In this document: one piece after another, positions 12,413 through 24,480 of the stretch
How positions within the stretch are numbered: position 1 is the stretch's first letter
How the letters are laid out: each line of letters starts with the position of its first letter
Notes under the pieces: model-generated
Databases searched by the model: none
Told to the model about the DNA's origin: nothing
The model's input: only the letters and a program-made list of their open reading frames with translations
Translations under genes and position numbers: made by a program
From: Xestospongia muta
Lineage: Eukaryota; Porifera; Demospongiae; Haplosclerida; Petrosiidae
Assembly: GCA_963693285.1 (NCBI GenBank)
Contig: OY848920.1
Coordinates: 4,167,135-4,231,134 of the forward strand
DNA: 64,000 nucleotides
Direction: 5' to 3'

Positions 12413-14975
12413 ATTTGAAGTATAATCCATTTATTGATTGGTAATAAATATACTTTAATAAAATATCTTCCCTTTTTAAGTCAAAAATATAGATGTTGCA
12501 TTGTGGAAGCTTGCTATACCAATGCCAAAAACAAGACGTGTTAGTATTATTCAGTTTCTATGTTATTATTGTTTTGTCAAAACTTAACCTCAATGTATTG
12601 ACTTCAAATACACATAGTAACCAATGCGTTTACAGGAAACACAATGATATTGGTATGACTATAAGGTTTAGCATTCTTCAATTTTAGAAAATACTTGATA
12701 GAAGTACTAATTCATCTGTACATTCTCCATTTTTAGTATTACATTTTTATAGTACCAAAAGAATTTACCAATTTTTTTCCATTAGTATCTACTTCAATCT
12801 AGTGACGTAGTTCTTCCATTTGATAATCTGATGGTCTTATCAAAAAGAAGGAAGGGCTAGCTCATTAGATTAAGTGTACTTAGATCTTAATTGATAGACT
12901 AAGATGACGCATGCACAACCTATTAGAGTTGCAATGTTGACAAAGTTGTATAATGCTATTGGGGAGTTATTGCCCTGCCAAAGCACTCTAATTAAATAAT
13001 CGTAAATCTAAAGCTCATTTTCCATATGAAACATTAATTTTCCTTTATTTATTATTTTGAATAAATACTTAGACATTTAAACAGAGTCTTGATTGCTATG
13101 TATATGACTGCAAAGCATCAATCTGTATAAACCGTGTGATGTTTGTTATTATTTCTCATTGTCTCATAATCAACCTAAATGACTATAATTATATTGGATA
13201 AATTGACCAATAAATTCTACAATGGATATTATAGCAATAATAAATATAACCATACATGTTTTATACTTGTATTATGTTACTTGACATGGAGAAATTTGCT
13301 CATAGTTACTTTCCTCCTTGACTTAGACTTTTTAAAATATTATAGTCACTCCTGCAGGCATATCAAAGATTTAGAAAATGTAGTTTAAACATACACTCAG
13401 TACATCAAGAATTATAGAGCAAATTAATTTATTGGGGTTTATTCCATTTATTTTATTGCTTTGCTCATAGTAACTCTTTGAATATGTCAATATAGCTTGT
13501 TATGTACTAATCAACAACATTTGTATTTATAAAAGTTCATTATATTTAAAACCTTTTTATATTTAATTGAATATGTTTGTCTAACTCTGGTCATACCTTA
13601 TATATTATTTCATTATTCATAGACAATCATAAAATGTATGGCTACTTTGTGGAATTATTTCACATAACTAACTATCTCTTGTTTCTTACATTTTATTAAC
13701 TTTTACTTACATTATTATAAGTCCAAATAATTACAGACAAATAAAGATATTAGAATATTAAATGAAATTTGTACCGCTTTTCTGGACACATGTTGGTTAT
13801 TTATAATTTAGATTGATCAAATACTTTGACAACATATATGACAAAGTGTATGCGTTTATATAATTATATTAGCTCATTGCTGAAATAATTCTTTTTCCTA
13901 CAGAATCCACCTCAAGCTCAGCCAGACATAGGTAATGCATTGTTAATTATAAGGCATGCAGTAACAGCACTGACTATGTAGGGATGGCAAAATAAACTTT
14001 CTTATTATTATTTTACTTAGCCATGATGATTTTATAAATCAAAGGCTATTATTTTTACATAGAAAGCTAGGATTTTACATGGTGTATCTGCTTCTAAATG
14101 TTTTGTATTGGACACATAAAAAAGGTGTCATTTTATAGACCTTGGAATTAATCTCTCTCAGGAAACTCTGTTTTATTTTTCTTTAGTGAACTATTGCATC
14201 TACAAATTATAAATTGTCTGATTTAAACCTGTATTAATTTTAGTCATTTTCATTTTAGTCATGCTTATTTAAATTAATTTTAGGATGGAGATTATTTTAA
14301 TAAACGGAGGTTAGTAAGACAACATCTGTCATGAACGTTAAGCTTGTTAGTAAGCATTGATCCTGTTTCTTCTATCAACAAATAAGTATGCTAATAGTAC
14401 ATTACCACTTGAAGTCCTTGTAACCAGACCAGTACCTCATATAAAAGAGGTGTTTTGTGTAAAAATTCATTAAATTCCTTCTAGTTTTGGACGTATTATG
14501 GACTAAACAGTTTAATCAGAACGATAAGAATACTATACCATTCCTACATAGGCAGTGCTATTGCCTTCCTGATTTCTTTGCTTAGTTTAATGTTTGTATA
14601 CAGACTTTAATATTGAAGTTTTTGAGCATAACATTTATATAAATTACATGTATATACTGAAATCTACTAATACATTTACCCTCTATAACATTTTTTTTCT
14701 ATGTTATGTAGATCAAGGACCTCCTCCACCTTATGAAGATTTGGATGGTACGTAGTATCATTATCACATTATTTTGTTCTTATGTTCTTATATGCATGTG
14801 CACAGGTAGTAATCCCAACAAGCTAATAATATTTAAGTTCCAAATCATGCATGTAGTTGCCATTGTATAAAGGTACTACTATATATTGTTTACATTATAA
14901 TTTATATGGATGGGTATTGTAATAATATGTTTCTCTTCCTATATAGATGAACATCGTCCAGATTACATCAGTTGA
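12045..14975 (+). CDS. gene A: single death-domain protein with PPxY tail (123 aa)
   Basis: Four coding exons: 12045-12323, 13904-13931, 14712-14747 and 14947-14975. Phases are 0, 1, 1 and the total of 372 bases is an exact frame ending in TGA. Exon 1 opens after TTTTTTGAACAG at 12040 and encodes a death domain (residues about 10-92). Its fold pattern is NWNDLGIELKIDKVILAG, a MYQKWL helix, and RKLIAALKKINEERLAEEY. The tail of 30 residues is proline-rich with PPPPYEDL, a PPxY motif of the kind that binds WW domains, for example in NEDD4-type ubiquitin ligases. No catalytic part, so an adaptor is likely. Exon 1 is a near copy of 32829-33107 (gene A'), which has a different downstream partner. 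Domain call good; the three tiny exons rest on splice consensus and phase only. Confidence 0.7.
12324..13903. other. intron 1 of gene A
   Basis: AT-rich, no domain-bearing frame. The frames at 12493-12687 and 13179-13388 are low in complexity and lack splice support. Confidence 0.5.
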
Positions 14976-16560
14976 GGGATATGCTGCTATTAACTTAACT
15001 GTTACTTCCATATTTGCTAAAAATGTAGTTTTTTCATACTTAAAGTTTATTAATTATTATAAAGTTTATAACCAACATTATAAGTTAGAATGGTTATCCG
15101 TTTAAAGCCCTCTAGATCAGCACAGCATATGAAAATGAAAAGGAACAGTATTTTCATTGTCATTAACTGTCATTTACTATCAGGAATCCAATCTAAGAAA
15201 TACTGGTAGTAGAAAGAATTGTGGGAAACTTGAGAAAAGCCTTCGCAACCCCTTAAACATTATACTCTTTTACAAGGAAACAGCCAGTCCAGTGCTTTCA
15301 AGACATTCCAATGGATCTTGTACAGTATCTACAGTGCTTAGTTGGCTTTGAATTCCCTCTACATCTATTACTAAAACAACAACAGCAATTTCTAACTATA
15401 GTTGTTTCTATGCCTCAGTAACAACAGTGACTGAACTGAGAATAAGACTAAAAGCAAAGTAGCTTTTAATTCATCTAGAGTTATATCAGTGTTCTTCTGA
15501 TATTAAAGATCAACATGTAATCTATAGTCTAACATAGGCCACCAGTCTTAATTTCATACAAACATTGAAAAACTGGCTACTGGAAGTGAGTGACATGTCC
15601 TCTAGTGATTGTAAAGCTTTCATAACTGTTCTTATCACTCTATGTATTCTTCTTAGATAATTATATACATAAAATTATTACACATAGTTTTGAGTTATAT
15701 ATATACTTTAACAAAGTAAACATTGTTATTTGTTGTTATATATAGAAGGACAACCTGGACATATTCTATAAGGAACTACTCACTTCTGATAAGTTATGTG
15801 TACCTCATAGTAAATCATAGTATGTAATAAATTGATGAACGTTTAGTCATGTTTATTGGAGATGGTGTTTGTCTCGATAAAGAATAGGGACTACTATTAT
15901 GCAAGAATGTGTTGATATTTTTTTATTTTCTATTGTGGAATGCTTGCTGTTCTACACCACAGATTATCTCTGTGTTCTTTCAGTTGCATTGACATCTCCT
16001 TGTAAGTTATGTCTAACATTTTACTAATAGTGGATGTTATTAATAATTTACTTCTATAACTTCATTTAGGACTGTCTACTACTTATTATAAGGTGTAGTC
16101 AAGCATCAGCTGACATGCATCACTGACATAAAATGATCATATATACTTGTAATATTATCTAAGTTGCTCTTCTAACAGATTAATGAATGTCAATATGAGA
16201 AGCTAAAAAACTTTCAGACCAGAGAAAGAAATTGTGTAGTTAATGTTGTATGCAAGTGTACATACAGTGTTTGTACCTAACAATTTAAACATAGTCCTTT
16301 TTTGGTAAATTATGAAGAAAAACGTTAGTGAATACACAAATAACCAATGAATTTTATTAAACGCTGCTTGTACAGTTGACCTAGCTTCTATATAACTTAT
16401 ACCAAAGGCATTGATTACTCTAAGACTATATAATACATCTGTTAATAATATTATTACATTTTTTACTTGTCGTAAATGACCTTTCTAAAGGCAACATAAT
16501 AACAGGATTATCATTGAGATTTTAATTAGCTATAGTCTGGCATAACCACTCCTTTAATTG
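14976..16560. other. 3' flank of gene A, no further gene seen
   Basis: Apart from the possible alternative exon at 15746-15771, this AT-rich stretch holds only short frames without domain or splice support. Confidence 0.5.
15746..15771 (+). CDS. possible alternative last exon of gene A
   Basis: The acceptor TTATATATAG at 15736-15745 is followed by 26 bases that read in the phase left by exon 3 as EGQPGHIL and stop. It would replace the last exon (14947-14975) while keeping the PPxY motif. It is short, so chance is a real possibility. Confidence 0.25.
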
Positions 16561-16590
16561 CAATCAGCAGGGAAGAGGGGGCTGGCTATA

Positions 16591-16648
16591 GTCAAGCCGT
16601 GGCCTGACCCTTGCGTGCCGGCACGCGAGGGTTAGGCCACGTCTTGAC
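16591..16648. repeat. 58-bp GC-rich palindrome without loop
   Basis: Arms 16591-16619 and 16620-16648 (29 bases each) are reverse complements with about three mismatches, centred on GTGCCGGCAC. GC content is far above its surroundings. The 600-bp element that follows inserted into the right flank of this palindrome; the displaced flank resumes at 17250. Confidence 0.85.
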
Positions 16649-16649
16649 T

Positions 16650-17249
16650 AGCCTCGTACCCAGGCTAAACGCCTGGTAACTACTGTTTGCGCATGCGTTT
16701 AATTTCCACAGATTTCTTGGAAAATAGTATACTCTAGGAATCCTCCGTCAACTATGACGTCAAAATTCCTTTTACCTCAATGTTAGATTAATTGTGATGG
16801 CTACTTGTAGTACTGATAGAAACTTTTCTGCTGATCTACTGTATGCTCTAAAGCTAGGAATCAGCTGTTTGAATGCCTCTTAGTCTGCAAGAGATTTCTC
16901 TAGTGACACAATTCGAAGTTTGCACTTAATACAAATATATAAAGAGAAACTATGATCTCTCGAAACGATAACATCAAGCAAAGAAGTTATTCAAGAAACC
17001 CAATTGTTTTGCATCCCAACAGCACTGAACAAGTTTGTTGCTCTTTTGGCTTCCACTAAATCACTGCATAACCAACAAACTCGACTAGCCATGCTTAAAC
17101 TCGTAGAGTGAATGAAACGTCATCATTATAAACCCAGCCCATCGGTTCGTCATTTAATTTGATGTCAACATGTTTCAATAATTACGCGCATGCGCAAGCA
17201 GTAGTCACCAGGCGTTCTACTCTTTACTAGAGCGCCTTGGTACGAGGCT
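16650..17249. mobile_element. 600-bp MULE-like terminal-inverted-repeat element with 11-bp target duplication
   Basis: The element starts AGCCTCGTACC and ends GGTACGAGGCT. The inverted ends continue inward through CGCCTGGT and TTGCGCATGCG (left to about 16697, right from about 17184). Directly outside lies the 11-base repeat ACGTCTTGACT, at 16639-16649 and 17250-17260. A 9-11-base duplication is characteristic of the Mutator/MULE group. There is no transposase, so it is non-autonomous. It carries a coding-like segment on the minus strand (16772-17092), which makes it resemble a gene-capturing Pack-MULE. Confidence 0.8.
16772..17092 (-). pseudogene. captured zinc-finger frame (ZAD-like) inside the 600-bp element
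   Basis: 107 codons in one frame from ATG at 17092 to TAA at 16772, broken by an in-frame TGA and TAA. The order is MASRVCWLCSDLVEAKRATN, then NNWVS, then LLDVIVSRDHSFSLYICIKC. That gives two CxxC pairs (CWLC, CIKC) spaced about 50 residues, with a NLFS segment, as in ZAD-type zinc-finger-associated domains. It is then followed by a helical stretch (FRAYSRSAEKFLSVLQ). It is too broken to be made. Being enclosed by the inverted ends, it was probably captured from a host gene. The ZAD-like name is from memory of the family pattern. Confidence 0.5.
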
Positions 17250-17444
17250 ACGTCTTGACTGGCTATACGAGATTACTTATAGCTAATAAATGTAACGAAA
17301 AATTCTTTTGCTTGTAACATTTAGTACTGCAAAAATAATAGTAATCCAGATAATGTATGTAGTAAGAAAATCTGCTGTCTAAACAATATATTACCAATTC
17401 GATGCGACTGGGTCATGATTTGAATGACCTACTTTCTAATTTTA

Positions 17445-17579
17445 CGAATTACAGTTATTTCCGGTATTTCAGACCAGATTGCTCTACGACAGAGACTGTA
17501 CTTACTCCTCGCTGAATGCTCCAGCTTGTTGATAGTTACTGTCGATATTTATCGTGTTTTTGTCGTTGGAAGCAATAAG
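17445..17579 (+). promoter_or_regulatory. promoter and non-coding first exon of gene B (shared module, copy 1)
   Basis: Contains AATTTTACGAATTACAGT, GAGACTGTACTTACT and the exon end GAAGCAATAAG followed by the splice donor GTAATG at 17580. The same elements in the same order occur at 30165-30308 (+) and, on the minus strand, at 51590-51433. Similarity continues into the intron (CCTATTAAATAGTTTCCTTG; GGGTTACACCCCCTG). No TATA box is evident. The transcription start is not determined. Confidence 0.65.
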
Positions 17580-17885
17580 GTAATGACCTATTAAATAGTT
17601 TCCTTGTGTATTGACATTTAATAGTTTAAATCTGAGACTTTGGGTTACACCCCCTGTTTATTGTACGAAGACATAATCTTTAATTTTCATACAAAATCAG
17701 GTAATATGGATTAACAGGGCCTATCAGATTAGATCTTAGATATAAGACCAACCACAAACCAAAACCACTAAATTAGTTAAAACTTCTATGGCATCAAGTT
17801 ATATGAGAATGTTTAATTGCTTTTGTTAGAATAACCAGTATAAAATGTTAGGATTGACTTAATTTACTGTAATTCAACAGATAAT

Positions 17886-18846
17886 ATGACTGAAAATAGC
17901 ATACCAGACAATATTTTGGATGGTAATCCAGATGCAGATGAACTGATTACGTATGCTAGAACAGCAGAATGGAATAAATTGGGTATAAAACTTAAACTAG
18001 ATGGAGTGAGTTTACAAGGATGTCGTGATTATGATGATATGTATCAGAAATGGATTGGAGAGAAAACTAAGAGTGAAACAACCAGGAGAAAATTGATAGC
18101 TGCGTTGAGAGCCATTAAACAGAATAGAGTTGCTGATGATTATATAGAATATTTAAAAACATTGGTTAGTTTATACAATAGAATCATGTATTTAAATCAT
18201 ATATGTCATACATGCTACCTAATTGAGATAAACTGGTACATCACACTGTTACATTAGCTAGTGTGTGCATTACGGTTGTTCATGAAGTAGTGCTTGTATT
18301 GACATCTCTTCTAATCAAGTGTGATTAAAGTGTATTAGTGTTTATGTAATAAAATTGTTAATAAACATGCTTTTTGTATGCAGGAGTAAAAGGTAATCAA
18401 TAAATGATCTTCAAATAAAGTCAGAATTATTAATACATCCTTGAAGTATAAACTGTTACATTTAATTGTAAGTTTTTTTTCAACAGAAGAGCTTTACTGT
18501 TTTTAGTGAAAATTGCAAAAGAAATAGCAAACGCTGAGCTGCCATCATAGTATACTGATTTGTTAAATTTTATTTAAAATGTAATATTTTGTGAACATTT
18601 TATTTGTTATTGGTTTAACAAAAATACAGATATGGTGTCATGAATAAAATTTACCCTGCATTTTTGCAAAAATATAATTATATATTCATTACTTGCCAAT
18701 TAAAAAACGTCAATATTTGTGTTGTATGATTGAATATATAACAGTAAATTTTATGCCCTATATGGCCTTTTATTTTCAACAATAAAAATTTTATGAATGA
18801 TCTCAAAATATAATAGGTGTTCATAACAAAACAGGTTTCCTGAATG

Positions 18847-18886
<40 letters not shown>

Positions 18887-19947
18887 ATATATATAACTGT
18901 AAATGTCTCTTATAGATTCCTCAGAATCCTCATCCAGTTCCACCACAACATCAGGCAAAGACTATTGTGAAACAAGGTATGTACATGTTAGGCATTTTTA
19001 TATTTCATTGGTCTCATGACCAACCCTACTATTAATAAGACATTGCTTAGTTATACTGTAATGTTATACTGTATTGTGAGAAAGCTAATAAGTACTGCCT
19101 ATCGACATATATATTATGCATGCACAGAAATGTTTGTATAACTATTGTCATTGACACTCACAGCTAGAATAACTGTATTGAATATATTATATTATATATT
19201 AACATTATCAAGTTATAGGAATATGTGTAAGTTTATTAAATGTCGACCTATTTGTGTCAACCAAAGCTTGTCAGTAATGTTTCAGGTGTTTAAATTTTAA
19301 TTTTGAGCATTTAAATACTTATCAGAACAATGTACTTCTTAATGTTCATAAATACAGTACTAATAAAACTTTGTATGCTTACATTATAATACCTAGCAAA
19401 TACAAGTTTGTAACCACTAGCAACTATAGGACTTTACTTCAAATTATGCCATAATAAATTAATTATTGGTCAGTGTATAACCACCTATATTTTATGAGGT
19501 TCAGTAGGTACTGAAAACATATAAGAACATTAAACAACATAGCACAATTGCAATATAATAGCTTATTAGATTTTTACACCACAGGTGTAGCCCTTGGTAC
19601 ATCACTTATTTGGTCATGTAATGAGGTGTTGAAATTTTATCTCTTTAGAAATATTAAGTGAGCGTCCTAACCAAAAGAAACTACTTGACTTTTTGGTCCC
19701 TATTAGTGCTCAATGGAATGAAGTTGGTATGGCTCTTAATGTTGATCGTAACTTTTTGGCAGGTTTAGCAAGTGGTCCAAATACTTCCACTATTGTAAAA
19801 CTAGACCAAGTTCTCAATAAATGGCTTATAAGTGGTGTTCAACATCTTATTACGTGGGATCAAGTGATTGCTGCAATGGAGGGAGATATTATTAATAACA
19901 AAGAAATAGCTGAAAAGATGCGTAAATACCTTGCTGAACGCAAATAG
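17886..19947 (+). CDS. gene B: tandem double death-domain protein (212 aa)
   Basis: Three coding exons: 17886-18164, 18916-18976 and 19649-19947, with phases 0 and 1. The 639-base total is an exact frame. Exon 1 follows the acceptor AATTCAACAG and encodes death domain 1 (about residues 10-92; EWNKLGIKLKLDGVSLQG, MYQKWI, RKLIAALRAI). It is a close relative of genes A and A'. Exon 2 is a proline-rich linker of 20 residues. Exon 3 encodes a more diverged death domain 2 (QWNEVGMALNVDRNFLAG, LNKWLI, WDQVIAAMEG) closer in type to the domains at 45.5 and 49.3 kb, and ends at TAG. Two stacked death folds without an enzyme suggest an oligomerising adaptor. The first exon and promoter lie at 17445-17579, only 300 bases upstream. 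Confidence 0.75.
18850..18880. repeat. (TA)n microsatellite
   Basis: About 15 TA units in intron 1 of gene B. Confidence 0.95.
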
Positions 19948-20762
19948 TAACATTTTTAGCTATAGGAACTGAAACATTCAATAAGTTAAGTATTATATAA
20001 CTTGTAATCTAATGTGATTACATTTACAAATAGGTGTTGACATAGCATACTTGTAAATTAATCATTTTCTGAACTATTGAAAACTTTATTAAATTAGTAT
20101 TTACGTAATGAATAATTATTAGTAATGAATAACAAGTAGGGAAAACGCACTATGGATAATAAGCAAGCAAAAAGGTAGGCTAATGTGTATGCATGGGGGA
20201 TATCGTCATCCTGCCAGAAAGGGGAAGTTGTTTTGTAGCTGCAAAGGATTTATCACAATATTTTTGCTTGGTAACGGACAATTTTAGGTAACTATTTACA
20301 TTCTAAAAACTATATTTGCCTAATTTAGGTCAGACTTATACACGCAAAGGCATAAGTTTATGTATAGGTTTGGTAATTCGAGCCATCCCAGTTAACCCTT
20401 AAAGGGACCATTAATTAATTATTGTTTTCTAATTAAAGAGCGAGCAATTATTTCATAGACATTTGTTTGAGACCACGTAGTTACCGCGTGGATATCTTTC
20501 CCGTTGTGGAGATTTCTGACTTAACTGTTGCTTCAAAGTAGTTTTCCTATGTCCTTAGTGTCTTTTACTGTCCAAAGTAAGTTAGGCCATTTGATTTATT
20601 TATTTATTCGTATATTATGAACATAAACGCCCCGTTTTCTCTCCTATTGTGCTATTTGTATTGTCCTATTGCTTCATATTAGTCTTATCATGTTCTAAGT
20701 GTCTTCTGCTGTTCAAAGTAAGTTGCGCAATTTGATTTTTTTGACCGTTTTTATAATACAAC
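19948..20762. other. intergenic with short imperfect tandem similarity
   Basis: No gene seen. A segment of the type GTCTTTTACTGTCCAAAGTA with TTAGGCCATTTGATT recurs at about 20560, 20700 and (beyond the hAT relic) 21265, so the hAT relic appears to have landed in a short diverged tandem array. Confidence 0.55.
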
Positions 20763-21230
20763 TCCCAGCAAGGGTGGTTCTAGGAATGGCTTTAGGGGGA
20801 ACTGTAAATTTAGAACCACGCCCTTCATTTTGCGCATGCGCAAATACAGTGCAGTTAAAAATTTAATCATGAAGTATTTCCATCATTCTCATTCGTCTCG
20901 GGTGCAACCTAGCGAACTTGTCCAGGACGGCTTCGAGGTCGATGTCAATATCACGATATACGTGAAGTAGAGTAAGCCCAGTCAATCTGGTGTTGGTCAT
21001 TGTTGATCTAAACGGAGTCTTGCTCCTTTTTAGACTGCTGAAGGACCTCGTAGTAGGTGTGGTGCCAGGTGTTATAAGCGAGCTAAAGTGCGCGATAAGG
21101 TTCTCAGCAATAGTTTTGGGCGCTACAGAACAAGATTATAACTGAGGTTAGTTCTCTCTAGAGGCGAAAATTTGAGTCAGGGGGGTGCTCAAGCCCCTTA
21201 GCCCCCCCCCCTAGACCGCCCCTGCCCAGT
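20763..21230 (-). mobile_element. hAT transposon relic
   Basis: The ends are imperfect inverted repeats (CAGCAAGGGTGGTTCTAGG on the left, CAGGGGCGGTCTAGGGG reading in from the right), of the CAGGGGCGG type found in hAT elements. On the minus strand, about 21030-20880 reads KTPFRSTMTNTRLTGLTLLH and, further on, DIDIDLEAVLDKFA. That is the C-terminal dimerisation region of a hAT transposase of the ZMYM1-like type. Only this tail remains. An 8-bp target duplication could not be matched. Confidence 0.7.
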
Positions 21231-21570
21231 TTTATCTCCTATTGTTAGTTTTCTCGTTTTCTAGGTGTCTTCTACTATCAAAAGTAAAATGCACAGTTTT
21301 ATTTATTGTGTTTATTTTGTTTTTTGCTTTAATATAATATCAGCTAAAACTTCTAGAGTTCATACAGCTCATTTTTTCATGGATTTCACTATCAACAAAT
21401 AATTAATATTATCATTTTTATTATTTTATTATTATATGGTGACAATACCGAAGAGAAATAGCAGCTACCTCAGTCATTCTACTTTGTAATGCAGATGTCT
21501 GGAGCACCTCTAGCTAAAAAACAACTTGCACAAAGCAAAACTAGAGTGCCAAAATTCATGTAAAGCAGGC

Positions 21571-21628
21571 GACGAGTATACTCGTCATTGGTAATTACGC
21601 CCAGTTTTTAATGACAAGTGTACTCGTC
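21571..21628. repeat. perfect 16-bp palindrome and an imperfect second copy
   Basis: GACGAGTATACTCGTC at 21571-21586 is a perfect palindrome. A near copy, GACAAGTGTACTCGTC, follows at 21613-21628. They lie about 900 bases beyond the 3' end of the piggyBac relic. Palindromes of this sort occur near the ends of some piggyBac-like elements, so they may mark its terminus; I found no matching far end. Confidence 0.6.
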
Positions 21629-22499
21629 AATGGTAAGTAAAGGAAATTATAAATACACTATATGTAAAGAACATTACATCATACTGACAACACACTAAAT
21701 AAACAATCCATCCATCATGTTCACTATATTCACAAGTGTGATATCCTGCCTCCGTTAGTAACTTATTAATAATTATTCATAAGTTAGTGTTGTATTTAAG
21801 TCTTTCATTTCTGTATTTCAGTTAGTGAGTTAGTTAGTCAGTCAGTGAGTCCGTGAGGAGTGGTAGTCATTTGTTGAAGTCATTTGTGTTGTGTTTTGTA
21901 TTATGTTATTACTGATTATTGTTGACTGTGATAATGATAATACGGACATTCTTATGTAGATTTGAACGATGACGATATCTTGGTAACAATTATAGCTTGA
22001 ACTGCTTGTGAACACTATAATATGTGGTGGTCACTATTCCACTGAACGGAACGGACCAGAATGGATCACTATCCCTTTTTCAATGAAATAATTGCGTGGG
22101 CGGGCTCACGGAATGACGAAATTAAATTTTCCCTCAAGGCAGAAGCACATGTTAGTCGATGAAGACTCTTTGAAAATGTTTTAACGTGTTCAAATAAAGA
22201 TATAGCTAGTTTCTTATCCTCATTTTGAACTGTAAGGATGTCAATACGATGGAATAACAACGAGCGCTGTTCTTATACATGTCTACACGTAGGTCAGACA
22301 CACATTTGTCACTATTTGTCTATTATTATATTGAGTTAACTTCTTGACTGAATAGTAAGTATTAGGGACAATAAAGTACGATATAGGTTATCTGTATATT
22401 GTAGTATGAATACGAATAGTTATATATGTAATTTGTTTGGTTATATAATTATGGAAAAGTAGTATATATCTAAAGGTATTTAGTGTGATAGAGTAAGAA
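21629..22499. other. no gene seen; short GTTA/GTCA-type simple repeat
   Basis: A simple-repeat stretch (GTTAGTGAGTTAGTTAGTCA) sits at about 21821-21860. The 63-codon minus frame at 22069-22260 has no recognisable feature. The region is probably the 3' part of the piggyBac element. Confidence 0.4.
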
Positions 22500-24480
22500 G
22501 CAGTCATCACTCTTCCCAGTGTGACAGAGGTGTATGCTACAATCTTTACAATACCATTGAGTATCTTTCCTTATTTTTTTATATGTATAGCAGTAGTGAC
22601 ATCGGTAACGTTTGTCGTTTGGTTTCTCTAGGAAATGACTCTGGTAAAATTTTTTGGCTGGTAATATAGAAGGACGACCAGCACGTTTTTAACTGTTGTA
22701 CGAGCCAATGAAATCAGTTGCAAAATTTAGGCAAAAGTCTTTCATGTTGCGAAATGATGGTTCAGATAGAAAGAGAATGAAAAATGTAAGAATTTATTAT
22801 AACTACATCTATACAAAAGTAGGCAATGTACATATATCATTTCCACCCACGAGCTCTAATGCTGTAGTACTGCCTAAGTTGATTGTTTTTATCAATGCCA
22901 CCCATATTTTAATTGTACTTAGCTATAAGTTCGGGGCATTGAATGAGCTGTCTCTCATCATTTTTTTGCTTTCTTTTTACATCGTCTACTTTATTTGCTT
23001 GACTATTTGTCGAAATAGCCATGAAAATTTAGTGTCTTGCCAAAGAGCAATGACTAAGTTTTCACTTTGTAGGAGCTTTTACTCTCCTCTTTGTTTAAGT
23101 CCTTTTTTTGATGTAATTTAAACTCTTCTGGAAAAAATTTCCTGTTAGAGCGTATCATTCTATACGCATAGATTTTCTTGTCAAGTAGTTCTTGGAATAG
23201 TCCAATGCTAGTGAAAAAATTGACACAGTAGATGTGGTCACTTTTTCCTACTATGTTTCTAGTAAGATCTTTGACTACTCTTGCTTCTAGTCCTGTTTCA
23301 GCTTCTTTTGTTTTACCAACATAGACTTGAAATTCAGATACAAACCCATTTTTTGCCATCAGCATTTGTCCAAACTTTGAAACATAGTTTTATAGGTTTT
23401 TCAGTATATACTGCTTCATACTGCTTCGTCCCTTAAAAGCTATCATTGCCTCATCGATACTACAGTCTCTATTGGGATTATACAGAGCTGTTCATTGTCT
23501 GGATAGGTATTCTAAGCCTGGTCTCACTTTGCCAAGGCAGTCATATCCATCAAAGTGTAAATATCTTCCAATTTCCATAAATCTATCTCTAGAGATTCTA
23601 TTTGCTATTGGTCCATAACGATAATAAGGATTTTTTTGCAATAGTCATACAAAGGTGGTAAACGTATTTTATCCCCATGAGTATCTTAAATCCTATGTAA
23701 GCCTTTAATTCGTCAATTGTCACATTGGTCCACTTTATGAATTCTTCCTCTCCCATACAGGTTTGTGCATACCAATTTGTTTCTACTACTATCATTTCAA
23801 AAAAATGATTCTGTGAAGAAGAGTAGATAAGTGGCAATTGGAGATGTTGGCAGGGTCAAAGTTGGTCCTGTTGGTGCAGTAAAAAAAGATGACATTTGTT
23901 TGAATATTACCTAGTTTGTGTACATGAGTCAGAAGAATAATTAGTAGGTTTTGTTATGTTATCTGATCCTTGTGATGTAGTTCTAAATATTTCAAGTAAG
24001 TAATTATTATTTATTTTGTGTAACTTACGAAACAGGTAAATTTGGTTGTATGGTTGACGTTGTTACTCTTGTTGATAATAAATTTAAAAAATAAATGCAT
24101 ATGTGTTCATTTTTTTACAATGTGTGATTTAGCCTATCAGGTATATTTGGTAGTTGTTGTGGAATGGTAGAACCAATGGACCCAGAGTCATCTCGAGAGC
24201 AGCTAGTTAGTTATAAAAGTAAAAGCATATGTTGTTGTTTAGTGTTTACTTTCCTTTAACTATGATCACTGTTTGTAAGATTTAACTCATTGTGTTCGTT
24301 AATTGTATCATCATGCCTGTTTATAAAGTCACAAATTTGTTTCATGAATTACTCTTCATTACCTAGGTTCATCATTCTCATCATCATCCTCATAAAGACC
24401 AAATTCTTCGTCACTGACAGGAAAGATTATCTCTGGAGGTCCTTCATCATCTTTTTCATCCCATATAAGTTCTAAAACAT
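22500..24480 (-). pseudogene. piggyBac transposase relic
   Basis: Reading right to left on the minus strand: an acidic N-terminus (PVSDEEFGLYEDDDENDE, about 24380-24480); 23837-23598 with ETNWYAQTCMGEE and VTIDELKAYIGFKILMGI; 23365-23054 with GLEARVVKDLTRNIVGKSDH, then YCVNFFTSIGLFQELLDKK and YRMIRSNRKFFPEEFK. About 23000-22700 has the IQCPELIAKYN and NMGGIDKNNQLRQYYSI segments. About 22640-22500 holds a cysteine-rich tail (CHYC, WYCKDCSIHLCHTGK). This is the full piggyBac domain order, DDE core then zinc-binding C-terminus, but several stops and shifts separate the parts. TTAA-flanked ends were not found. Confidence 0.85.
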
